Below, in pieces: positions 21,423 through 31,312 of a DNA stretch of 64,000 bases. The translations under genes and the position numbers were made by a program. Positions within the stretch are counted from its first letter, which is position 1. The number at the start of each line of letters is the position of its first letter. The notes beneath the pieces were generated by a model. It was not told where the DNA came from and did no database searches. It saw only the letters and a list, made by a program, of their open reading frames with translations. Origin of the DNA: Rhizopus arrhizus (Eukaryota > Mucoromycota > Mucoromycetes > Mucorales > Rhizopodaceae); assembly GCA_024220505.1 (NCBI GenBank), contig JAKZZE010000020.1:62001-126000 (forward strand), in the 5' to 3' direction.

Positions 21423-21513
21423 GGATCAAGTCTGTTGTAGTGGATAGCTTTCCAAATAAGGCAAGAATCTATGGAAAGTGATGGAAAGCGGAAAAAGAGC
21501 TTACTCTCATATA

Positions 21514-21613
21514 CACTATTTTCAGAAATTAAAGTCGCATTTTGTAAAGTTTTATAATACAATTTATATGTCATTGCGACAAGTTACGACGACTTTAATT
21601 TCTGGAAATAGTG
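21514..21613. mobile_element. 100-bp MITE with TA duplication
   Basis: Inverted repeats of 24 bp with one mismatch, starting CACTATTTTCAGAAATTAAA (21514-21537 and 21590-21613), flanked by TA at 21512-21513 and 21614-21615. It has no coding capacity. This is the form of a Tc1/mariner-derived MITE. It interrupts the third copy of the boundary word. Confidence 0.75.
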
Positions 21614-21717
21614 TATTATCCCTATTTTTAAAACTTCACTTCAGTATCTTGTATTATTTGTATCGTTTTTTATTTTATTTTATAAGCCAATGAAATCATC
21701 AAGCATTCAATTGAAAC

Positions 21718-22187
21718 TGTTTTGCCAGATAAAAAATGTATGCCAAAAACTAAAAAGTAAAAAGACAATAGTTGTGAAACTAAAGATTATATATATATGA
21801 CTTTATTAATAAAAACAATTAAAACTATTTATACTTTTTGAATATTTGAAACTTTACCATTATTTCAATTGATTGTTTAAAAGAATAACATGGGAAAACA
21901 AAGAAAAGATGGTGGATAAAAGTTAGCCGCTGTCTTCTTGACGAATCAAGAAACAATGAAGTAGATAAATTATTGATCAAACAATTATTACCGAATAGAA
22001 TTACATTGAACTGTCATTCCTGAAACCAGATCCCGATATAGTCATTAGAACATCGATAGGAACAAGAGGACAAAGATCGCTGGTGCAGAAGCTTCACATT
22101 AATTGATAGAGATCTGGTTGGACTATAATTTCGAAGTACCTAATTTTATCCATGAACGTTCATTTTATTAGTTGTGTGGGTACAACA
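21718..22187 (-). repeat. Decayed solo LTR of the element C family
   Basis: Reverse-orientation match to the element C LTR: it starts TGTTTTGCCA, contains GACAATAGTTGTGAAACTAA and a weakened TATA region, and ends GTACAACA. Divergence is much higher than between the two element C LTRs. There is no internal region and no matching flanking duplication, so this is an old solo LTR. Confidence 0.8.
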
Positions 22188-22343
22188 ATGTTAAATGAAA
22201 AAGGGTAAAATTCGCTAGGTGTTTATTAATAAAATAACTTATTTTTTAAGAATACAAAGCATTATACTTGCATCCTAATTTTATGTGTATTGCATAAATG
22301 GAAAATGAAGTCTGCTTAATTGTTATTAGTATTTATGTTATTT

Positions 22344-22383
<40 letters not shown>

Positions 22384-22867
22384 AATAAAAAAACTCACTG
22401 TATCTTTTAAATTTGATTCAAATCGAGTTTAAAATACGTTAGCAATTGAAAAACCAAAGAGAAAAGGAAGCAATTATGATACTTAGAATATTTATATTTT
22501 GAAAGTAACTGATTAAGTTCAAGTTCATTACTCTTTTGCACTTGCATTTGGTAAGCATGTTTAAAAAGAATATAAAATCAATATCATTGGGTGATAGACT
22601 TTAATACTTTTATCCTTGACTTTTTATTATTTGAAAAAGTAGTATGCTGTCTGATTTAGGATAAAAAAGAATTCGCTCTGTTGAAATGCAGAGAATATAT
22701 TCTCGTTTGAACCTTTAATCTCATTGGTAAAAAGACAGGTAATACAAATTCACTACTATAAATGGCTACTTCGTATAGACATCACATCATATAAATATGA
22801 CAAAATGGATATAAAAAGGGCTTAGGAACCTATTTTTCTTTCAATTTAATACAATTCAGTTTTACAA
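22188..22867. other. Intergenic region with a T-run/A-run palindrome and the promoter of the next gene
   Basis: A T26/A23-type tract near 22341-22385 could fold back on itself. A TATA box lies at 22810-22816 (TATAAAA), about 52 bases before the next ATG. No other feature was recognised. Confidence 0.5.
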
Positions 22868-23185
22868 ATGAAAACTCTTTTACTTTTCTTACTATTAATT
22901 CAAGCTGTGATGAATTTACCTGCTTCAGAAACATGTAAACAAGATGAACAATTTAAGGCAAAGGACTTGTGTAATATTTGTACTTGTACAGAGGATGGAT
23001 TGAAAGCAGATGCAGATTGTACCAAATTGATTTGTCTGTTCAATAAAGATCGTAGTGGTGCTCAATGCACACCGTATACATCATTCCCAGCTAAGTCCTC
23101 AACATTTGTATGCTTTTGTCCTGAAAGTGGTGTCAAGGCTGAGGCTGGCTGTCTTATGCTGGATTATGACGAACCCATTGAATAA
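22868..23185 (+). CDS. Secreted cysteine-rich protein, pacifastin-like
   Basis: 105 residues. Residues 1-17 (MKTLLLFLLLIQAVMNL) are a clear signal peptide. The mature part has one almost canonical pacifastin spacing: C-X11-C-N-x-C-x-C-X3-G-X6-C-T-X3-C (CKQDEQF... through CTKLIC). A degenerate second unit (FVCFCPESGVKAEAGC) lacks the CN pair and the last Cys. Pacifastin domains are small serine-protease inhibitors known mainly from arthropods. A secreted protease-inhibitor role, perhaps in host or competitor interactions, is inference. The gene has no introns, its own TATA box, and convergent COQ4 as neighbour. It could instead be an unrelated Cys-rich effector with a similar pattern. Confidence 0.75.
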   Translation: MKTLLLFLLLIQAVMNLPASETCKQDEQFKAKDLCNICTCTEDGLKADADCTKLICLFNKDRSGAQCTPYTSFPAKSSTFVCFCPESGVKAEAGCLMLDYDEPIE

Positions 23186-23234
23186 CAATAATAATAAATT
23201 TTTTGTAAATACATGTTATACTTTTTTATTATTA

Positions 23235-24177
23235 TTATTTAGAGGGAGGTAATATGATACCAAGATTCCTTCTAAACTCATCAAGTGGTGTATAAAAATG
23301 ATGTTCAAAATAAATAGTCATCAGTGGTTTACATGAAGCACCACATTGTACTGCCCAAGGTACATAATCTACATAGAGCCTTCTACGTTCATTCCATGTG
23401 AGCCTTAATGGACCAAAAAGAGAGGCAAGCATAGTCATCGGAAGACCTGTTTGTACCCATTCAAACCATTTTAATGCAATCTCTTCTTCTACTGTAACGC
23501 CGAGCCCTGTTAATGTATGAAAAAAATCGTGAATTTGTCGATATCGGTTCATCACGTATGCTAATTCCTCATCATTCACAAATTGTACCTAGCAGCTAAT
23601 ATCAGTATACATGCATATATTGTAGTAAGCTATTTGGTACATTGGAGCGAGTATCAGGAGTGACGCCTTCACTTTCAAGCCAATGGACATAAGCATAACC
23701 AAAGGTATTGGGTGCACAATTCTTTTTTAACGTATCAAAGTCAATCGAAGTTGTACTAATCACTGGACGCTCTCGTAATATACGACGTCCATCTTTTGAT
23801 TGTAACATTTGATCCCTCATTTTGGTTAAAAATAAATGGCCTGTTGTTTCTCCCAAAGTAGCCACCATATCTTATACATATTAGTATTCTCCGTACACAT
23901 ATTAATACAGCCATTACCTCCTCTCAGTGGGTTCTTCAAGGCAGCAATAGCGGAACCAACCGTTAAAACAGTTCTTTCAATACCAGAAATAGGAATATGT
24001 GTATCATACAACTTGTTCTTTTCTATCATGCTGATGCTTAGAATCAACAATAAATAAAATGTTTTATAAATTACCATTTGAAGCAATTGATGAAGTCAGT
24101 GATCGAGACAATATATAAAAACCAGGTCGTTTTAAAAGAGACTTGATGTTTGTGGATAAATGGTGAGCTCGTTGCAT
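23235..24177 (-). CDS. COQ4: Ubiquinone biosynthesis protein COQ4
   Basis: Spliced from four exons: 24177-24075, 24022-23918, 23870-23641 and 23588-23235. All junctions are GT-AG, phases agree, and the product is 263 residues. The first exon encodes a basic, Ser/Leu-rich mitochondrial presequence (MQRAHHLSTNIKSLLKR). Family hallmarks are TVGSAIAAL, LGETTGHLF, GRRILRERP, the zinc motif HDFFHTLTG...E (HDXXH-X11-E), ALKWFEWVQTGLPM and FGPLRL. COQ4 organises the coenzyme Q synthome on the matrix face of the inner membrane and is linked to head-group decarboxylation. It is divergent from RTR1, with 131 bases between the starts. The length is typical. Confidence 0.95.
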
Positions 24178-24308
24178 AAGAAAAAAACAAAAGGAAGATA
24201 GTCCTTTCCGGGGTGTCACTTTATTTATAATCCTCCAACCGTCACTTTTGTATATTTTTTTTCTTTCTTTTTTCTTTATTGTTCAAGAAAACTGCGCTTT
24301 GATTACAA

Positions 24309-25954
24309 ATGCAAAAAACAACTATTAGAAGAAAAAGACCGCTTCCAAAGAAATCATTGACACCTAAACAAAATTTAATTAAAGAAAGTGCAGTTCAACG
24401 TCAAAAGATTGAAAAACTTGTCTTTATATGGCAGGAAAAGCTTTTTTCTCAACCAACTGTCCCACACTTGACCCTCCAAAAAGCCGTGACATACCTTCAA
24501 CCAAGAACCTTTGCAGAAGTGGTAGAAGAACGTGTTGTACAGGCTTGGTGTGGTTATCCTTTATGTAGCAAGGCACCTCAAACAATTCAACAAAAATATA
24601 AAATCTCACTTTCTCAAAGAAAGGTCTTTGATACAACAGAATTGACAAATTATTGCTCAGAAAGTTGTTTTAGAAAGTCGAAATATTATACCTTGCAGTT
24701 ATCTGAAGAGCCTGTTTGGTTTCGTGACCTGCATCAGCCCTCTAATGCCCATATTATCTCATTGGAAGAGGATTTTGAGTAAGTAAAGAGAGTAGTATAT
24801 ATGTGCTACATACTCATTCGATTATACATAGGGAGGCTGTGAATGAACGAAGGAAATCATTAAAGGCAGGAAGGACAAATCAAGACATCAAACAAGATTA
24901 TGTACAACAACTGATTGGAAATGTACCAAAAAATGTATCAGAGAATAATGTACTTGAAATTGTTGAAAAGACTACTGTAAATGTTCCCAGTGCACCTCAG
25001 GTTACATCATTTGATACACTTGAAGGCTATAAGATTGAGATAAAGAATGATGGGAAGCTTCCTACAACAATGGTATTGAAAAAGAAGAAGGAAGACAACC
25101 AATCGGAACTAAACGTACAACAAGATCAAGAGAAAGAAATAGTAGTGGATACAGCTAATGAGGATGACATATTTAATACAATGATGATGCTTAAGGATAT
25201 GAATTTGGATAAAGAACCTATCAATGGCAGCAGTAGCAAAGACAAAAGTAGCAAAATGGCGCCTAGTAATAGTAACAGCAATAAACCATTGCCTAACAAT
25301 GAGAACCATAACAAAAATACTCAAGCATTACCCACAGAAAATATAAAATTGGCTAGCCAAGATGAGAACATACAACAAGTACAGACAAAACCACTACCCA
25401 AGAAGAAAAAGAAAAAGGGACCCGAGCTATCTTTATTTGGTACTATTTGGACTATGCTGGATCATATGACAACAAAAGCAACAAGGATATATTTGAATGA
25501 CTTGGAAAAACATCAAAGACGATTAAATGTCATGCTACTATTGCAGCAAGAGAATCGCTCACTAGACGAAACAAGTCTTTTAAGAGGACAAATATTTAGT
25601 GAGCGTATTCTTGAAACGTAAATATTAATTATAATAATAGTAATAATGTACTCATCCAATATATAATGTAGATATTACGTTATTCGTGCACAAATTGGCA
25701 TAAAAGATAACATGGAAGATGACATTGTAAACATTATCAAGACATTTAGACTTTCTGATGCTTCTATGGTAGCACTTGATCCTGCACAGTGCTACATGTT
25801 GACATTAGTGATTGTCAAGTCATTATCAGATATTACGATTGCAAAGGATTGTACATCATGGAGAGCACCATTTGAAGATTGTTGTAAAGCAATTGAGCAA
25901 TCTTTAGATATGGTGGATGCATGTGTTCGTGTATTAAAAGTTGCAAGTATATAA
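24309..25954 (+). CDS. RTR1: RNA polymerase II CTD phosphatase Rtr1/RPAP2
   Basis: Three exons (24309-24778, 24832-25617, 25672-25954) join in phase to 512 residues. The N-terminal zinc domain has CGYPLCSKAP, KYKISLSQRKVFDTTEL and YCSESCFRKSKYY, the Rtr1/RPAP2 signature with its four Cys ligands, followed by EEPVWFRD. The middle (exon 2) is low-complexity Asn/Lys-rich with a basic KKKKKK stretch. The C-terminal helical part (RLSDASMVALDPAQCYMLTLV) resembles the longer RPAP2-type proteins rather than short yeast Rtr1. The family dephosphorylates Ser5 of the Pol II C-terminal repeats and helps import Pol II. Confidence 0.9.
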
Positions 25955-26350
25955 TAAATAAGTATCTGTACTACGTACCCATTGTTATATGCGCATAAAA
26001 AAGTAAATTTTAAGAGAAAATGAAATTAATGAACTAGGGGAAAAAAATGATATTCTTTTATATAGCTTTAAGTTTATAATAATAAGATGAGAATATGTTT
26101 ATCCAAGAAAAAAAGAAGTACATGTGTTTATTTGCTGAAGAATATATAATAAAGAATAAATAAAGTAAGATGTCATTCTTTTGCGTTAAATATGATTTTG
26201 TATTTTGTAATTATGAATTGAATTTTTATTATTATGCAAAAAGAAAAGAAAACCAGGCTTTTTTTTTAAGAAAACTAAGTGAATTGAAAACAGTTTCAAT
26301 CCATTTTTACTTGTTCTCTCTCTCTCTCTCTCTTGCTTCCACTTTTATAT
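25955..26350. other. Intergenic region
   Basis: AT-rich, with a CT repeat (about 26317-26332) just before the next start. Nothing else recognised. Confidence 0.5.
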
Positions 26351-26866
26351 ATGGAAACAGATCGATCCAAGTTAGTAGATGATGCCATTTACAAAACAAG
26401 GATACCTAATATCATCATTATTCTATCGTCAATCTATATTTGTTCGTATTCTATTCTGTTAATAAAGATAATCTTTCGTAAACAACAACAAAGAATAGAT
26501 CAAATGGAGAAGCAGCGTCTAAGAGATTATTGGGAAAGGTCAACTATTCAACATCAGTCAAATGATGCTATTGCTGATAATCAAGAAAAGGGTCTCATCG
26601 CTTATCCTTCATCCACTTATCAGCCATCTAATTCATCCATGACCTTGCAGAACACCACTAGTTGTAATAGTAGTAGTAGTAACACTAGTGGCAGCAGCAC
26701 TAGTAGTATTCAGCATGATAATAGGCAATTAGTGAAGTTTTGGTCTAAAAAGAAAACAAGTAAAAGATTGAGTTTGGTATGGCATTGGAGTGTATCCATG
26801 GGTTACTGCGAATATGATCACGGTAAAGAATTAAACGAATTAATTAAAAAGTTGACAAAAGAATAA
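26351..26866 (+). CDS. Small single-pass membrane protein, unknown function
   Basis: The ATG at 26351 (METDRSK) is preferred over one 18 bases upstream because it follows the CT-rich leader directly. That gives 171 residues. One strong hydrophobic segment (IPNIIIILSSIYICSYSILLIKIIF, about residues 17-41) is followed by a basic, helical stretch, then a Ser/Asn/Thr-rich tract (about residues 85-130) and a basic C-terminus. It is probably a tail facing the cytosol, anchored near the N-terminus. I do not recognise the family. It converges with CK2 beta, 12 bases between stops. Confidence 0.6.
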   Translation: METDRSKLVDDAIYKTRIPNIIIILSSIYICSYSILLIKIIFRKQQQRIDQMEKQRLRDYWERSTIQHQSNDAIADNQEKGLIAYPSSTYQPSNSSMTLQNTTSCNSSSSNTSGSSTSSIQHDNRQLVKFWSKKKTSKRLSLVWHWSVSMGYCEYDHGKELNELIKKLTKE

Positions 26867-26878
26867 AGTGCGTCTATA

Positions 26879-27876
26879 TTAAAAAAAGCGTCGAAATAAG
26901 CTATTAAAGCTAGTGGATTCTTTTTGACCTGGTAGACTACTCGTTTCCTTTGCGCTATTGTTATCCACCGCCTGCAATGGAGCTACTGGCTACAAATATA
27001 CAATATTGAGTCTTAATATCATTTGTTTCTATATCCCCCTGTACCTTGTCCAAGTCTTCTTCTTCTTCGTCATCAAATTCAACAAACTCTTCTGATCTCA
27101 TTCGTAACCATTGCATTTGTGGACCTGACCTTGAACTATCATGTACTCGAAATCCAAAGATACGTGGTTGATATATATAAGGCTTGATCTTTGGTAATAA
27201 ATCTGGATATGTTTCAAATAATAAATGAGGAAAGGTTGTACCAAAATGAGCTCCTATTTATTATATTAGCTTCTTTTCCTTTCTCTCTTTTTTTATTACC
27301 ATCAATGGCTTGTAATATGGATGTTGGAGGACAATAAAGATCAAGACAAGAAGGACAATAAAGTCGAACACTTTCTTTTCCAATTTCATCATACCGACCA
27401 CAAGGAATTACTGGACATTTGTAACAATACACCCTTGGACAAACCCCAAAGTGCTCATTTGAATATCTTTGTGCCATTACTCTAAGTCCATTACGGGTGA
27501 GTAGGTAGCGTTGATGAATAAGTCCATAAAGTAAGATGGCATAACGTTCAATCACATTCGGATCTACCCATGTCTTCTTTTCTTGTTCTTCTTGTTCTGT
27601 TTCAATATCTAAAATCATGTCAATTGCTTCCTGATAATAAGGTACAAGAGTTGACAGCCCGGTTAAGTTGAAGTCGTCCTCAATGAATTCCTCAGGTACT
27701 TCAATATAGAATTCATGACCAGCTAATGAACAAAACCAACTTATCCAACTTTGAAGAGAGCTATCTGAATCTTCATCGTCTGCTCTTTACGTAAGTAACC
27801 ATAGTGTTTTTTATTGTTTTGTTTTACCATCATAAAAGAATTCTTCTTCATTTTCTGTCGTTGCTGTTATATTCAT
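26879..27876 (-). CDS. Casein kinase II regulatory subunit beta
   Basis: Four exons: 27876-27828, 27779-27300, 27253-27045 and 26989-26879, giving 282 residues. The core reads SWISWFCSLAGHEFY, LYGLIHQRYLLTRNGL, then the zinc ribbon (FGVCPRVYCYKCPVIPCG ... RLYCPSCLDLY) that makes the beta dimer, and AHFGTTFPHLLF. The acidic loop appears as FDDEEEEDLD near the C-terminus. The subunit stabilises and targets CK2 holoenzyme. The last intron (27044-26990) is optional: reading through it ends at a TAA after GGGG, giving a slightly shorter tail. The upstream gene is divergent, with 312 bases between starts. Confidence 0.93.
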
Positions 27877-28188
27877 CGACAGCAATTGTTATTATTGTTG
27901 CTCAAAGAAAAAAAAAAAGATAAAAAAAAATACTCTAGCTTACATTTTTCACACATAAAAAAGTCCTCTTTTCTATCACTCTTTTTATTCACCCCCTTTA
28001 TTTTTCGTTAGTTGCTAGGATACGGGTTCAATAAACTTAGCTACTTTATCATTGAAACTGTAAGTTTATAAGTATACATTTTATTTGATATATAATGTGA
28101 GTTTCAAATAGAGAGGAGGGGCTTTTTGTACCTTTTTTGTCCGCCTTTCTCTCTCTCTCTCTTTTTTTTTTTTTTTTTAATCAATATC

Positions 28189-29265
28189 ATGGTTGAAAAA
28201 GTAGTTGGCATTGATGTTTCTTGTCAAACTGAATTCAATGAACAAGAATTATCGAACGAAAAGCTAGTCAAATATAGAAAAATGAAAAGAAAATTAGTTA
28301 ATCTTATTCGTGTAAGTTGCAGAAAAACTTTTTTATGAATCATGTACTTACCGCTATAATAGAAAAAAAAAGAACTAAAAGGTTTATTGAATGCTTCTCA
28401 ACGTAGAAAACTCGCTTTATCTGAAAAAAAGAGGTACAACTAAGTAAAGAAAACAATATGCTCATATATTGAATAGTAAAAGTCGCGTCAGAAATACAAC
28501 AGCAACAACAGATGATCCTATGGATATTTCAGAAGACGAAAATGAGGATAAAGAAGAAATAGGAGGAGGTGAGGATGAAGAAGAAGGCGATAGCTCAGAA
28601 GGAGAAGAGGATAATTCAGAAGATGAAGCGTGTAATAAATAAAGCGTAATATAATATTATGAACTAATTGTGAATATAGCAAGGAAGAAACGGCGTAGAT
28701 ATGCTAAAAAGCGACATAGTATTCCAAGAGCGGAAGATGGATCGATCCAATTACCAGTACAAATAGCATCATTAAAAGTAATTGATTTGGGTAGAATTGA
28801 GTATGAACGGCCTTCATTTCATAATGAAAGATATATTTTTCCAATTGGTTATACAGCTGAAAGGTAAGTAGAAGTGGTATGGTCATTACATAATCATAAT
28901 CATTATTATATATAGAACATATATGAGTATGGTTGACCCTTCAAATCAAACAGTTTATACTTGCAAAGTAGAAGATAGTTCTGATGGTCCACTGGTAAAA
29001 TATTCTTTACTCTACGCATTATTTATTTATCAACACATTGTAGTTTACACTTTGGTCTGCTGATGCACCTGATCAATGTCTAAGCGCAAAGACAGCCACA
29101 GGAGTATGGGCTTTGGTTATAAAAAAAGTCAATGAAGTCAGACAAAAGGATTCAAGTAATGCTATTTCTGGACCAGAATATTATGGCTTTTCAAATCCTT
29201 TAGTTCGGGAAATGATTGAAGAATTGCCTAATGTGGATAAATGTACAAAATATAAGAAAAACTAA
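28189..29265 (+). CDS. FYRN/FYRC-domain nuclear protein
   Basis: Six exons (28189-28311, 28363-28433, 28477-28629, 28684-28863, 28916-28994, 29044-29265) join in phase to 275 residues. An N-terminal basic helical segment (LVKYRKMKRKLVNLIR) is followed by a long acidic Glu/Asp run, a basic patch (KKRRRYAKKR), FYRN (GRIEYERPSFHNERYIFPIGY) and FYRC (FTLWSADAPDQC ... GPEYYGFSNPLVREMIEELP). FYR domains are found in trithorax/MLL methyltransferases and in TBRG1. This protein lacks SET and PHD and is closer to the TBRG1 layout. The role is presumably in chromatin; the partner is unknown. A foldback element begins 19 bases after the stop. Confidence 0.88.
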
Positions 29266-29283
29266 AAAAAAAAGTGCTCTGTA

Positions 29284-29588
29284 CGCCTTTTCTCAAAAAA
29301 AACATCGCAGCTGTAGCATTTGCTATGTCACGTTTATGAAAAAACAATGTCGTATCTTTTAGAAAAGTACTATTTTTTAAGAGAATAGTGTCTCATACCG
29401 TACTAACAGTGCCAATTGGCGGTTTTACATAATTCAACTAGCCTGTTCATAGCGAAATTTTCTAGTGTTTCCTAGTTCCTCACTCTAAAATGTCTTGATC
29501 TTTATGAATTTTTTTTTTAACTCATTCTATTCTGAGCTCCATCTTCGCTTATAAATATATATACATATATAATTTAGATTATGATCAT
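29284..29588 (+). repeat. Left 305-bp inverted repeat of the foldback element
   Basis: Reads CGCCTTTTCTCAAAAAAAAC at its outer end. Identical, by eye, to the reverse complement of 30361-30665. Confidence 0.9.
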
Positions 29589-29602
29589 TTCTTACTAAAC
29601 GC

Positions 29603-29721
29603 TGAGCCTTTTTCTCGGATATGCTTGAATATCTATCTAAAGAAAAGAAAATATGCTTAGTAGCAGTCGATTTTGCAGGGTTTACTACAAATCCTAGTAC
29701 TAAAAATTACTGCAGTAAGTG

Positions 29722-29769
<48 letters not shown>

Positions 29770-30211
29770 TGGTCAGAATAAAGCAATTATCTAACCGTCT
29801 TTCATAGAAACAATACGAACATTAACAGAATTATTATTGATAACGTGAAATTCCGATGGTATGGCTTTTGATTACTTGAGAAAATATAGCAAAACCTTTG
29901 CTGGGTTATCGCAATAGCATATTTCAATGCTCTTCATGTGGTCAATTGCTTTGGTTAGCTCAGCTGTAGTAGTTTTATTGTACAATTAGTCATAACTTAT
30001 ATTGTATTTCAAAATCTTATTTCGTTAACAAAGTGCTTATGTTACTTGCCCCATTGCTACAAAATACATCCATTATTCTATACAAAATACTCATTCAATT
30101 TTATTTAATAAAGCAGCAGCCAATTATCAAATATTAGCCTTTCAATCAGATCATTCGTCTACTCATACATTTACTTGTCTAGCCCTCGCTTATCAATTAT
30201 TGTAAGTCCTA
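29603..30211 (+). pseudogene. Exon-like fragments inside the foldback element
   Basis: An ACTAAAC branch-like word and AG acceptor (about 29595-29604) precede a frame reading MLEYLSKEKKICLVAVDFAG (from 29621), which ends at a GTAAGT donor before a pure A-run of about 50. Later come a short frame with CSSCGQ (about 29930-29945) and another reading NKAAANYQILAFQSDHSSTH (about 30108-30167) that ends at TTGTAAGT. The parts look like pieces of a spliced gene without recognisable start or end. I do not know the parent gene. Confidence 0.35.
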
Positions 30212-30360
30212 ATTCTCGTGCGTTTCGTTCAAGCCCGCTCTTGTCCTTTAATATTTGTTTTATCTACGGTTCTAGTGCTTGCCCAATTTTTTATCTCCTC
30301 TCTGGCTTGAAATACAACTCACTACATGGCTCATAATATACTACCTGTTCTTGTGTCATG

Positions 30361-30665
30361 ATGATCATAATCTAAATTATATATGTATATATATTTATAA
30401 GCGAAGATGGAGCTCAGAATAGAATGAGTTAAAAAAAAAATTCATAAAGATCAAGACATTTTAGAGTGAGGAACTAGGAAACACTAGAAAATTTCGCTAT
30501 GAACAGGCTAGTTGAATTATGTAAAACCGCCAATTGGCACTGTTAGTACGGTATGAGACACTATTCTCTTAAAAAATAGTACTTTTCTAAAAGATACGAC
30601 ATTGTTTTTTCATAAACGTGACATAGCAAATGCTACAGCTGCGATGTTTTTTTTGAGAAAAGGCG
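30361..30665 (+). repeat. Right 305-bp inverted repeat of the foldback element
   Basis: Mirror copy of 29284-29588. Its outer end is 111 bp from the bZIP start codon. Confidence 0.9.
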
Positions 30666-30776
30666 TACAACTAAAATAAACTTTTGTTGTGTAAGCAAAT
30701 GATGTCAATGTCAATGCGCTCCTCCTTTATATAAAGCACATTTCGTTTCTTTCTTCTTTTTTATCCTTTTATTTTA

Positions 30777-31124
30777 ATGAACATGGAATATTCTAGAAAG
30801 CGTATGTCTATTGATGCTATTATTGAAAAAGACTTGTTGCCTTTATCACCACCCACTTCTTATTCGAGTCGATCTCCATCACCAGAATATTCAGAGAGAA
30901 AAAGATCAATGTCTGCAGAAGAAAGAAGATATAGAAATAAGCTTGCATCAGCTAAATATCGCGCTAAAAAGCAAGCAAATATGAGAAACATGTCAGATAC
31001 AGTGACTCAATTGATGACAACCAATTATCAGCTTTCTTGTGAACTGGCTAAAATGAAGCAAGAAAATGAAATACTACGTACAATGTACGAAAGAGTTATA
31101 TCACAAAACCAAATGTATTATTAA
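30777..31124 (+). CDS. Small bZIP transcription factor
   Basis: 115 residues, no intron. The basic region is RRYRNKLASAKYRAKKQ (N-x-x-A-S-x-x-Y-R, the fungal bZIP contact pattern), followed by a leucine-zipper-like helix of heptads to the C-terminus (MSDTVTQLMTTNYQLSCELA ... ENEILRTMYERV). The N-terminus is a short Ser/Pro-rich segment with possible phosphorylation sites (SPPTSYSSRSPSPE). There is almost no room for an activation domain, so it may act as a heterodimer partner or repressor. The target is unknown. The foldback element ends 111 bases before the start. Confidence 0.85.
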   Translation: MNMEYSRKRMSIDAIIEKDLLPLSPPTSYSSRSPSPEYSERKRSMSAEERRYRNKLASAKYRAKKQANMRNMSDTVTQLMTTNYQLSCELAKMKQENEILRTMYERVISQNQMYY

Positions 31125-31312
31125 GCTTATTCTTTCACATTAACATCATTATTATATGTAAATACTTTTCTTTTGTAAATCACCTTTTTGTCACGTATAC
31201 ACAAATAATAAAAATCTATTCTAATCCAAATAAAGAAAATACATGTTTTAAACTCTTTCTTTTTTTTTCTATTTTTTATATTCTTTTTTTTTTCTTTTTT
31301 ACTGTGATCAAA

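Larger units (their letters stand above)
19423..21513 (-). repeat. Two head-to-tail ~1-kb units bounded by a repeated TACTCTCATATACGATTA word
   Basis: The boundary word occurs at 19423-19440, 20428-20445 and, cut short by a MITE, 21502-21513. Units are therefore about 1005 and 1074 bp, each carrying one coiled-coil gene. A second shared word, CCCGGGTCAG, precedes the 3' end of both genes. Confidence 0.6.
29284..30665. mobile_element. 1382-bp foldback-type element with perfect 305-bp terminal inverted repeats
   Basis: Left (29284-29588) and right (30361-30665) arms are reverse complements with no mismatch seen, starting CGCCTTTTCTC and ending ATGATCAT on the inner side. Both outer ends sit in GTAC, compatible with a TA duplication; because GTAC is itself a palindrome, the exact ends cannot be fixed. 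The 772-bp interior has no transposase motif but shows exon-like reading stretches with splice signals. It lies 19 bp after the FYR stop and 111 bp before the bZIP start, so it now forms part of the bZIP upstream region. Confidence 0.85.

Noticed and set aside
22341..22385. T-run/A-run palindrome as a transcription terminator or CRISPR-like repeat
   Set aside because: A homopolymer fold-back of this kind is common in this AT-rich genome; there is no repeat-spacer array.
26170..26382. 70-residue plus-strand frame before the membrane-protein gene
   Set aside because: Runs through the CT-repeat leader; no domain, and it overlaps the better gene start.
29708..29766. Long A-run as a poly-A tail of a retroposed gene
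   Set aside because: It sits between a donor and an acceptor-like site within the foldback interior, and no target duplication is seen around it.
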